Origin: Aneurinibacillus sp. REN35 | GTDB lineage: Bacteria > Bacillota > Bacilli > Aneurinibacillales > Aneurinibacillaceae | Direction of reading: 5' to 3' | Assembly (NCBI RefSeq): GCF_041379945.2 | Contig: NZ_JBFTXJ020000012.1 | Span: 62,001 to 126,000 of the forward strand | DNA length: 64,000 bases | In this document: one piece after another, positions 23,958 through 30,232 of the stretch | Layout of the letters: the number at the start of each line of letters is the position of its first letter | Numbering within the stretch: the stretch's first letter is position 1 | Position numbers and translations under genes: made by a program | The notes under the pieces: generated by a model | The model's database searches: none | Told to the model about the DNA's origin: nothing | The model's input: the letters and a program-made list of their open reading frames with translations, nothing else

Positions 23958-25055
23958 TTATTCTTCTCGTACCTGCATGAGTTCAAAGCCAAATACTAAT
24001 GATACCGATGCACCTTCGTACTCCTTCTGCGAACGATTCGTATCGATGAATTGCGCTTCCACTTTCATCTTTTTGGATGTACCTGGTTTCATTACGGTGT
24101 TCAGGTTTACTTTGAAGTCCGGTTTCTTTAAGTGGCTGATGTATATATCTTCATCTGAGGCAATCCCTGCTGCTTCCTTAAATAAAGGAAGCGTATCATG
24201 TCCATCAATGTATATGTGATGAATTTTGATTTGCGTGCCAAGATCCACTTCTTCGGAAGATACGGACGTAATGGCGGCTAACCGCTGCTCGAACTCACTC
24301 TCAGACATGGTAGTCGCGCCAACCGCTACAGCGGAATCGGCCTTCATCTCCGCTGTGCAGGAGGCGATAACAGCCTGCCCGCTCCATGCTTCTCCCTTTC
24401 CCGGATGACCGGGGCGCTGCATTACTTTCACCATATATTTTCCTTGCGCACCATTCGGATTACTTCTTGGCTGATACGTAATCGTATGGCTCTGTCCGCT
24501 TGTGAGCGGCCCATAGCTGCCCTGCGCCACAATCTTTCCATCCTTTGCGTTTCCTTTGTTCGTGACAGGTACCCAGTATACGTAATAGTCCGCCGCCCCT
24601 TTCATATCACGCGCATCACGGCTATTTGTGACAACCGTTCTGATTTGATCGCAATTACCGGTAAGAGCGCCCACCTGAATTGAGCTTTTGTCCCAACTTC
24701 CCGCTCCTGGCTCTTCCTCGCCAGGTTCTTCTCCTCCCGGATCTTCGCCATGCCCTGGAGGATCTGGCTTTTTAACGGAAGTAGAATAGTGAGACGTGCG
24801 GAGGGAAAGGTAGCCATCTAATGAGCCCACATTCTCTAGATAGAATGTATGATCAAACCTTTGTCCGGGCTGAATGTTATGGACTTTGAACTCCTGTTCC
24901 ACAACGCTATCATTCAAATTGACATGACCGGCTTCAAATTCTCCCGTCGTCTTCTCTTCATCATAAAAGTGCGCAACCGTGCCGCCTGTTGCCAGAAGCG
25001 CGCCAAGCAGCAGCGAAAACAGCATAAGATATAGCTTTCTCTGCAATGATTTCAT
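23958..25055 (-). CDS. Second TasA/CalY-family protein with acidic insertion
   Basis: A 365-residue exported protein. The N-terminus (LLLGALLATGGTVAHFYDEEKTTGEFEAGHVNL) is a SipW-type signal peptide with cleavage expected near residue 28 and the F-x-D-x-E...AG-x-x-x-L opening of mature TasA/camelysin. HNIQPGQRFDHTFYLENVGSL repeats the family's PGD...LxNxG strand. Residues about 98-118 are a Gly/Pro/Glu-rich insertion, followed by a domain of about 130 residues that I do not recognise, with two cysteines. The C-terminus (KVNLNTVMKPGTSKKMKVEAQF) returns to the TasA pattern. It may be a minor or tip subunit. GGAGGTTGTCTG precedes the ATG. Confidence 0.82.
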   Translation of the reverse strand: MKSLQRKLYLMLFSLLLGALLATGGTVAHFYDEEKTTGEFEAGHVNLNDSVVEQEFKVHNIQPGQRFDHTFYLENVGSLDGYLSLRTSHYSTSVKKPDPPGHGEDPGGEEPGEEEPGAGSWDKSSIQVGALTGNCDQIRTVVTNSRDARDMKGAADYYVYWVPVTNKGNAKDGKIVAQGSYGPLTSGQSHTITYQPRSNPNGAQGKYMVKVMQRPGHPGKGEAWSGQAVIASCTAEMKADSAVAVGATTMSESEFEQRLAAITSVSSEEVDLGTQIKIHHIYIDGHDTLPLFKEAAGIASDEDIYISHLKKPDFKVNLNTVMKPGTSKKMKVEAQFIDTNRSQKEYEGASVSLVFGFELMQVREE

Positions 25056-25151
25056 CAGACAACCTCCTGTTTCCCACCATGATTTTTACCAGGAGGCAGG
25101 GCATGGATTCCAGCCTCTGCCTACATTGTGGTGTACGCGCAAATGATAGGA

Positions 25152-25182
25152 AAAAAAGGCGGGTGATTTCACCCACCTTTTT
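25152..25182 (-). terminator. Intra-operon terminator after tasA
   Basis: Minus strand: AAAAAGGTGGGTGA pairs with TCACCCGCCTTTTT with a short loop, then a run of seven T. It lies 16 bases after the tasA stop and before the three downstream genes; no promoter was found in 25056-25150. Partial readthrough would make tasA mRNA exceed that of the anchor and sortase. Confidence 0.8.
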
Positions 25183-25198
25183 GCTGTATACGGCCTGC

Positions 25199-25891
25199 TT
25201 ATCGTCTTTCGGTTTGTTCCTTATTCAGCTTCTCAATATTGTCGCCATCATTAAACTTCGTACCAGCGAATTGCTGTGCGATGAATTCAAAGTCGATTTT
25301 CTTAAATTCATCTTTCATGTATTTGTTGTCCGCATTTTCATTGAATGTTAGGGTGATGCTCACCGGATCACTATCCACCGGAAGGGCCGGCAGGCTGTGA
25401 TTTGGTGTCGGATCGGTCAGATCTGCCGTTTGCGAGAGCAGATTCAAATCCTTCAATGTGCCATTGTATATATCCCTTGCTAGACCACCCTCTCCGGCTC
25501 TTACCTTCACATTGATTTGGCTTGCGAATTCATCAGCCGTATTTACGCCGCCAAGATCAGCATCTCCATTAATGTTCGCGCCGCCATCCGTATAGCCCGC
25601 TGCACTTCCGTCGTATCTCACTTTTAAGAATACGTCTTTAATGGAGAGTGTACCGCCGTTTTTCAAGCTAAATTTCTTCTCAATGCTGTCGCCAGGCTTC
25701 AAGTTTTTGAGCGCGGATTGATACAAGGCAGACCCGTTGACACCATTGAGCTGAAGATCAAGCACACCGGCCGCATACGAATTGGACACTTTCTCCGTGT
25801 CAGTAAATGCCGCCCACGTTCCTCCTCCGATTAATGCAGCGCCCAGTGCTGTCGATGCCATTGCCATGCCAATCTTCTTTTTGATACCCAT
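25199..25891 (-). CDS. tasA: TasA, amyloid-like matrix fibre subunit
   Basis: A 230-residue exported protein, 31 shorter than B. subtilis TasA. The SipW-type signal peptide ends in GGTWA and mature protein begins AFTDTEKVSNSYAAGVLDLQ, very close to the TasA start (AFND...FASGTLDL). LKPGDSIEKKFSLKNGGTLSIKDVFLKV is the family core, and the C-terminal half carries PVSITLTFNEN...YMKDEFKKIDFEFIAQQ. Cysteine-free, as expected for the fibre subunit. TasA forms extracellular fibres by strand exchange. AAGGAGG six bases before the ATG. Preceded by sipW, its processing enzyme. Confidence 0.95.
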   Translation of the reverse strand: MGIKKKIGMAMASTALGAALIGGGTWAAFTDTEKVSNSYAAGVLDLQLNGVNGSALYQSALKNLKPGDSIEKKFSLKNGGTLSIKDVFLKVRYDGSAAGYTDGGANINGDADLGGVNTADEFASQINVKVRAGEGGLARDIYNGTLKDLNLLSQTADLTDPTPNHSLPALPVDSDPVSITLTFNENADNKYMKDEFKKIDFEFIAQQFAGTKFNDGDNIEKLNKEQTERR

Positions 25892-25944
25892 TATTTTCTC
25901 CTCCTTAAATTATGTGCCAGTATGTAGGCGAGTGTATTTTTGAA

Positions 25945-25974
25945 CCTCCCAGGCTCGGTATGCATCCTAGGAAG
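25945..25974 (-). other. Hairpin between sipW and tasA
   Basis: Minus strand: CTTCCTAGG pairs with CCTGGGAGG (two G-U pairs) over a 12-base loop, with no U-tract after it. It sits in the 104-base sipW-tasA gap, about 55 bases before the tasA start, and may protect a processed tasA mRNA. Confidence 0.5.
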
Positions 25975-25995
25975 TAGTCAAACGAATGAAGCGTG

Positions 25996-26568
25996 CTAGA
26001 TTTTGATGGTCGCGTCCTTCTTCTCCTTCTCGTCTTCCAGACGGGAGAGCAGCTTCCACATATCAAATACTTGATAGAGAATGATGAAGGCTCCAGGTAC
26101 CACAGTCAGAAGCAGAATCCCTGCTTTCGATGAGGCGTAGGTGAATACATACCCGAGATAAGGGACTGTGATGTTCTCGTATTTGGCCACAACATTAGCT
26201 GCTATAATCGGTTCAGGGTCCTGCGTTTTGTTGTTATCGCCTTTGGTGATAAATTGGAGCGTATTGCCTGAGCCCAGCACTTCTTTAATGCGGTGGGTTA
26301 CCTTTTGTTCCTGCTCATTGACAAATGTGATAATATCTCCGGCTCGTAAGGTGGAAGGGTTCGTTATCGAGGTTACAGCAATGATCGATCCTGTCTGGAA
26401 GGTCGGTTCCATCGAGCCTGACAGAACATTTAGCACCTCATAACCAAAAATGGTCGGTTTGTTGCCCAATAATTTGCTAGAAACCGTAAAGTAAGCAAGC
26501 ACAAGCAAGATGAGCATAAGGAGTATGGTTATACTCGTGCTGATCCATTTTTTGATTGTCACATTCAT
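25996..26568 (-). CDS. sipW: SipW, ER-type signal peptidase I
   Basis: A 190-residue membrane protein, the same length as B. subtilis SipW. N-terminal helix ISTSITILLMLILLVLAYFTV, catalytic serine in VLSGSMEPTF (residue 52), and the ER-type histidine in KVTHRIKEV (residue 92) in place of the lysine of ordinary bacterial signal peptidases; an aspartate in TKGDNN (about 111). A second membrane helix, AGILLLTVVPGAFIILYQVF, lies near the C-terminus. It cleaves TasA, TapA and similar precursors, several of which are encoded here. Confidence 0.96.
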   Translation of the reverse strand: MNVTIKKWISTSITILLMLILLVLAYFTVSSKLLGNKPTIFGYEVLNVLSGSMEPTFQTGSIIAVTSITNPSTLRAGDIITFVNEQEQKVTHRIKEVLGSGNTLQFITKGDNNKTQDPEPIIAANVVAKYENITVPYLGYVFTYASSKAGILLLTVVPGAFIILYQVFDMWKLLSRLEDEKEKKDATIKI

Positions 26569-26585
26569 CCCTGCCTTTCTTTCCT

Positions 26586-27662
26586 CTATGGATTGGCAGC
26601 TCCGTCGCTGCCTGAGTCTGTATCAGACTGCCCGCTCTCCGTTGTCTCTTTGGCGCCTTCGTCTGAAGAAGAGCGATCTTCTTTCACTTCCGCATCATCA
26701 CTGTCCCTTTCAGGTTGTGTATTCTCACCTGCAGGTGTGCTGCCTTCTTCCGCTTTGCCTGTATCGGACGCAGGCACGTCTTGGGCTGGAGCGGTATGTT
26801 CTCCGTCCGGTTGAGCAATATCCGGTGCCGGTGAAGTACCGCCGCTATGATCCGGCGCCGGGGCGGGAGCAGTTCCTCCCCCTCCTCCCGTGGCTGGAGC
26901 AGAGCTGTCACCTGAGGATGTGCCACCTCCACCTGAAGGTACACCTGTACTGCCACCGCCAGGAGGCGGAATCGGCTGTATTGCTTCTGCCGTAGGCAGT
27001 ACTGTCTGTTCCTTTTGCGCAATCACCCTGTCGGCACGTTCAGAGATTGTCTGAATGCTTGCTATATTTTTTCTAATGGCCGCTGCGGCATTCGCTGCCG
27101 TATGCTGCGCCTGTTCAATATCCGACTGGATTTTCATCGCATATTCAAGGCTTTGCTGAAGTGCTTGGATTTTCTTATCCTTATATAGATCCTGCCCTCC
27201 GTAATTCTTCTGTGCATCTGCTACTGCTTTCTTCGCATCCGTAACCTGCTGCTCCGCTTCCTCCCTGTATCTTTTCAACTCCTGTATGATCGCTTCGACC
27301 AATTGTTCTTGCTGAAGAACAGAGAGAAGTCCTACATCAATAGAAGAAGATTTGATCGCTTGGGCTTCCAAGGCTCCTTGTGCGCTTTCGCAAAGCCTGA
27401 GGCGTTCTTCGGCCAGGGCTTCTACGCGGCTTGCTTCCATGCGTGATCTCATCGCTTCCTTTACTAATCCATTCAGCGTCTTCTCAAATACAACGGATGC
27501 AATGATCTGTACATCATTCACCTTCTGATCAGAGAAGTAGGCGAGTGCAGGCGATGCATAGTGAGAGATGCTTAAGGAGAGAAGAGAGAATAAACTTACC
27601 ATCCTGCGTACTCTTCGCTGTCTTCTCTTTCTTCTCAATCTCGCTTTTCTCGTCTGCCTCAT
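26586..27662 (-). CDS. TapA-like matrix protein with coiled coil and low-complexity tail
   Basis: First gene of the operon, 358 residues. An extremely basic start (RKARLRRKRRQRRVRR) and hydrophobic stretch end in SPALAYFSDQKVNDVQI, a SipW-type cleavage site like those of TasA and TapA. Residues about 60-220 are a long helical, coiled-coil region with many Ala, Glu and Gln. Residues about 225-358 are low complexity: Gly/Pro/Ser/Thr first, then acidic Glu/Asp/Ser. It holds the place of tapA but shows no sequence likeness to B. subtilis TapA beyond the signal. TapA helps TasA fibres start and hold to the wall, so a similar role is inferred. GGGGGG lies nine bases before the ATG. Confidence 0.75.
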   Translation of the reverse strand: MRQTRKARLRRKRRQRRVRRMVSLFSLLSLSISHYASPALAYFSDQKVNDVQIIASVVFEKTLNGLVKEAMRSRMEASRVEALAEERLRLCESAQGALEAQAIKSSSIDVGLLSVLQQEQLVEAIIQELKRYREEAEQQVTDAKKAVADAQKNYGGQDLYKDKKIQALQQSLEYAMKIQSDIEQAQHTAANAAAAIRKNIASIQTISERADRVIAQKEQTVLPTAEAIQPIPPPGGGSTGVPSGGGGTSSGDSSAPATGGGGGTAPAPAPDHSGGTSPAPDIAQPDGEHTAPAQDVPASDTGKAEEGSTPAGENTQPERDSDDAEVKEDRSSSDEGAKETTESGQSDTDSGSDGAANP

Positions 27663-27691
27663 ATGCCTTCGCCCCCCATCTATTAGTGTTT

Positions 27692-27711
27692 TTGTTCTTT
27701 ATAAAGAACAA
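27692..27711. promoter_or_regulatory. Perfect 20-bp SinR-type operator at the tapA-like promoter
   Basis: TTGTTCTTTATAAAGAACAA is a perfect palindrome with two inverted GTTCTTT half-sites around AT. It starts just past the predicted transcription start (about 27713) of the matrix operon, so a bound repressor would block initiation or early elongation. Confidence 0.8.
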
Positions 27712-27719
27712 TTAAGATG

Positions 27720-27748
27720 AGTATACGGTGTGCGTCAGTTTTAAACAA
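27720..27748 (-). promoter_or_regulatory. Sigma-A promoter of the matrix operon
   Basis: TTGTTT, 17 bases, TATACT on the minus strand, about 60 bases before the tapA-like ATG. The SinR-type palindrome lies immediately downstream. Confidence 0.7.
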
Positions 27749-27797
27749 ACTTGTATATCTGTTGTTTTTCGTCGTTTACAAAGGATTATCACCGTTT

Positions 27798-27885
27798 AAT
27801 TCTTTATAACGCACGATTTCTATATATTTTCGTTCTTTTTAAAGAAATTATTGTTTTGTAAAACGAACGTTTTTCATATTAAAAT
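27798..27885 (+). promoter_or_regulatory. Operator half-sites and promoter of second sinR paralogue
   Basis: GTTCTTTTTAAAGAAA at 27832-27847 is an imperfect version of the same palindrome; a further half-site ATTCTTTATAA lies at 27799-27809. A plus-strand promoter follows: TTGTAA at 27856-27861, 18 bases, TAAAAT at 27880-27885. The paralogue is thus likely under SinR control, as slrR is in B. subtilis. Confidence 0.55.
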
Positions 27886-27935
27886 AGTGTACATCCACTT
27901 TTTCTTGTTGGTATCCTGATACAAAGGAGATGCAA

Positions 27936-28265
27936 ATGATCGGGAGACGTATTCGTCACTTGCGCAGGATAAAAAAACTATCCCTCTCTCAATTAGCCAA
28001 GCGTGCAGGTGTATCTAAGTCGTACCTAAGCTTTATCGAACGCGATCTCTCAACCAATCCATCCATTCACTTCCTTGAAAAGATCGCAAACGTACTGGAT
28101 GTATCCGTCAATTCCATGCTTAGATCCGAGGCGGAAAATACGAAAGAGGCAGATGTAGAATGGCACGAATTAACGGCGGAGGCCATCTCTTCAGGCATCA
28201 GCAAACAGGAATTCCGCGCTTTTATTGAATGTAGGAAGTGGAAGAAACAGTCGCATGAGGAGTGA
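27936..28265 (+). CDS. Second SinR/SlrR-type repressor
   Basis: A 109-residue paralogue of the SinR at 22095. The second ATG (27936) is the start, since AAAGGAG is six bases before it and touches the first. Helix-turn-helix KLSLSQLAKRAGVSKSYLSFIERD and NPSIHFLEKIANVLDV are followed by the hook EWHELTAEAISSGISKQEFRAFIECRKW. It is divergent from the tapA-like operon. By analogy with SlrR it may form mixed complexes with SinR and make the switch bistable; it could equally be the operon's own repressor. Which of the two is the functional SinR cannot be read from sequence. Confidence 0.9.
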   Translation: MIGRRIRHLRRIKKLSLSQLAKRAGVSKSYLSFIERDLSTNPSIHFLEKIANVLDVSVNSMLRSEAENTKEADVEWHELTAEAISSGISKQEFRAFIECRKWKKQSHEE

Positions 28266-28278
28266 GAAGCGGAAAACA

Positions 28279-28319
28279 CAAAAAGCCTTCCGGTTGAAAA
28301 AACAACCGAAAGGCTTTTT
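28279..28319. terminator. Bidirectional terminator after second sinR paralogue
   Basis: AAAAAGCCTTCCGGTTG and CAACCGAAAGGCTTTTT around six A; strong in both directions and shared with the convergent PilZ gene. Confidence 0.9.
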
Positions 28320-28332
28320 GAATGGGTAGGGC

Positions 28333-29034
28333 TTATGCATTGGACATACGATGCAGTTCAATTTGTTTGCGGAAGCAGTATTGAATGAGCGCTTCTTGAT
28401 CACGGTTCGCAATCTTTGTAAACCTAACACCGAAGATCATCTCTTCTTTCTTTACATCAGAAGGCAGAATATTAACGATGTCTCCTTCGAACAATATCTC
28501 GGTGACCGTATTTTTATCCTTCTCAAAATATAATGTTCCCTTCATGAGTGTTCCTTGTCTCAAATCAGGGTGCGGTGCCGCTGAGAAGCGAAAGCCCCCG
28601 CCGCTAATATTATGGGTTGTAAGAAGCATATCGTGTTTTTTTTCATTCAGATTTTCCCGTGCAAAAAGAGCGACACTCACCGTAAAAGAAGCAGGAATCC
28701 TAAGGAATCGTCTGCGCTGAATACGGGATATCTCTTCTTTTGGCGGCTTCTGAAGCACAATATGTGGAATGTGTCCCGCCGCTTTCCCTACAACCGTAGT
28801 CATGAAAGAGTACATCTCAATCCCATGCTTCGCTTCATGGGTGAACACTACCGCAACCCGGTCTCCATTCATCAAAAAGTGAATCTTATTCGTCGCTTCA
28901 TCAATAGGAAAATTAATAATAATAGCCTGTTCATTCACATCAAGCACTGTAGCCCGCAGGTACTTTTTTTTGGCACCTTCACCCGTTTCAAGATGTATGG
29001 TTTGCGAAAGGTTCGGATACAATTCTCTCACCAC
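28333..29034 (-). CDS. PilZ-domain c-di-GMP receptor (YcgR/YpfA type)
   Basis: A 233-residue protein. Residues 1-95 form a YcgR-N beta domain; residues about 105-225 form a PilZ domain with RIQRRRFLRIPA (the RxxxR c-di-GMP motif) and THNISGGGFRF (D/N-x-S-x-x-G). When bound to c-di-GMP such proteins brake the flagellar motor. GTG start at 29034 has no strong ribosome site, so a start a few codons downstream is possible. It lies 27 bases after an HD-GYP gene, the enzyme that destroys c-di-GMP, and beside the matrix locus. Confidence 0.9.
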   Translation of the reverse strand: MVRELYPNLSQTIHLETGEGAKKKYLRATVLDVNEQAIIINFPIDEATNKIHFLMNGDRVAVVFTHEAKHGIEMYSFMTTVVGKAAGHIPHIVLQKPPKEEISRIQRRRFLRIPASFTVSVALFARENLNEKKHDMLLTTHNISGGGFRFSAAPHPDLRQGTLMKGTLYFEKDKNTVTEILFEGDIVNILPSDVKKEEMIFGVRFTKIANRDQEALIQYCFRKQIELHRMSNA

Positions 29035-29061
29035 TTTCTATTGGATGCATATTCCCGGGGG

Positions 29062-30054
29062 TTATTCCAATATAATTTTTTGGATTTGTATGAATGGATC
29101 TTTATGCAGATCGATATATTCACTGCCGCTTTCGATAATCGGCAATGTAGGATGAGAGGGATGAATGAAACGAACGATCCCTTCTCTGCCATCAGAGAGC
29201 AGAACAGGTCTGCCGAGCAGGGAAAGCATCATCCGATGGATGAATACATGCAGCAGCTCCGGGTGCAGCTTGCCAAACCGCTCCTTGTGCATCTCATTCA
29301 TGACTTCATAGAATGGGATCGCCTCCCGGTATACCCGCTTGGAGGTCATCGCATGGAATACATCCGCAATCGCTACGATCTTGCTAAAGAAATCAATCTG
29401 AGCGGATGGAAGTCGATGCGGATATCCTGTGCCGTCTTCACGCTCATGATGCTGTAACGCGACAATGGCGTAAATATCGGGCGCAGCTTTTGTATTCTGC
29501 AAGATTTCATATCCGTATACGGCATGTCTTTTTATGCATGCATATTCTTCATCCGTGAGCTTGCCAGGCTTATTCAGGATTTCCTCCGAGATACGTACTT
29601 TTCCTATATCGTGGAGAAGCGCTGCAACCGTTAGGCTCGATAACTGCTCACCTGTTAGATTCGTCCATGTTCCGATCATAGCTGAGAGTACGGCAACACC
29701 AATATTATGGCGGTATGTATAGTCGTCTTTTTCTAGGAGATGAGAGAGAAGGGAAAAAATATCATGATTGGACGCTAACTGTTGTACGGTAGGTGCCATG
29801 ACGTCTTCGATTTCCTGCAATGGAACCTGATTGCTATCCCGTGTAAATTCAAAGATTTCCTTCATCTGTTCTGTGGCTTCCCGTATAATCGATTCCTCTT
29901 GATTGATCGTATCTTCTTGTCTGAGGAAAATACGGTTTCTGACCAACAGTGTAACGTGATCCTTTTGCAGCAGTGTGCCTTTTTTCAGCAGACAGACACC
30001 GTTGTACGCCACAATATCTTCCTTTACGATTTTCCCAATCAAATTATCGATCAT
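29062..30054 (-). CDS. HD-GYP domain c-di-GMP phosphodiesterase
   Basis: A 330-residue cytoplasmic protein with no membrane segment. The first about 100 residues form a variable input domain; residues about 105-270 are the HD-GYP domain: histidine in YTYRHNIGVA, HD pair in AALLHDIGKVRI, further ligand in IKRHAVYGYEIL, then LQHHEREDGTGYPH holding the GYP motif, and IADVFHAMTS. All metal ligands are visible, so it should be active. It would hydrolyse c-di-GMP. Paired with a PilZ effector. Confidence 0.93.
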   Translation of the reverse strand: MIDNLIGKIVKEDIVAYNGVCLLKKGTLLQKDHVTLLVRNRIFLRQEDTINQEESIIREATEQMKEIFEFTRDSNQVPLQEIEDVMAPTVQQLASNHDIFSLLSHLLEKDDYTYRHNIGVAVLSAMIGTWTNLTGEQLSSLTVAALLHDIGKVRISEEILNKPGKLTDEEYACIKRHAVYGYEILQNTKAAPDIYAIVALQHHEREDGTGYPHRLPSAQIDFFSKIVAIADVFHAMTSKRVYREAIPFYEVMNEMHKERFGKLHPELLHVFIHRMMLSLLGRPVLLSDGREGIVRFIHPSHPTLPIIESGSEYIDLHKDPFIQIQKIILE

Positions 30055-30192
30055 CTATTGCTCTCCGCTTCTCCTTTCACCCTCAATCCTCTCTGCAAGC
30101 AAACATATCACCTTATAATTTCTAAGTATAATTTTACCATGATACACTTAAACATCAAGTGCTAAATACCTATAAAACAATATACGCATAGG

Positions 30193-30232
30193 GATAAAAA
30201 ACAAAAGATGCAGGACTTATGATTCCTGCATC
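30193..30232 (-). terminator. Terminator of phosphoglucomutase gene
   Basis: Minus strand: GATGCAGGA and TCCTGCATC enclose the stop codon region, followed by TTTTGTTTTTT. Confidence 0.8.

Noticed and set aside
27853..27864. GTTTTGTAAAAC palindrome as another regulator site
   Set aside because: Twelve bases in very AT-rich DNA; overlaps the -35 and has no second copy that I saw.
28612..29457. Plus-strand frame of 281 codons across PilZ and HD-GYP genes
   Set aside because: Antisense to two well-supported genes; no start signal or family.
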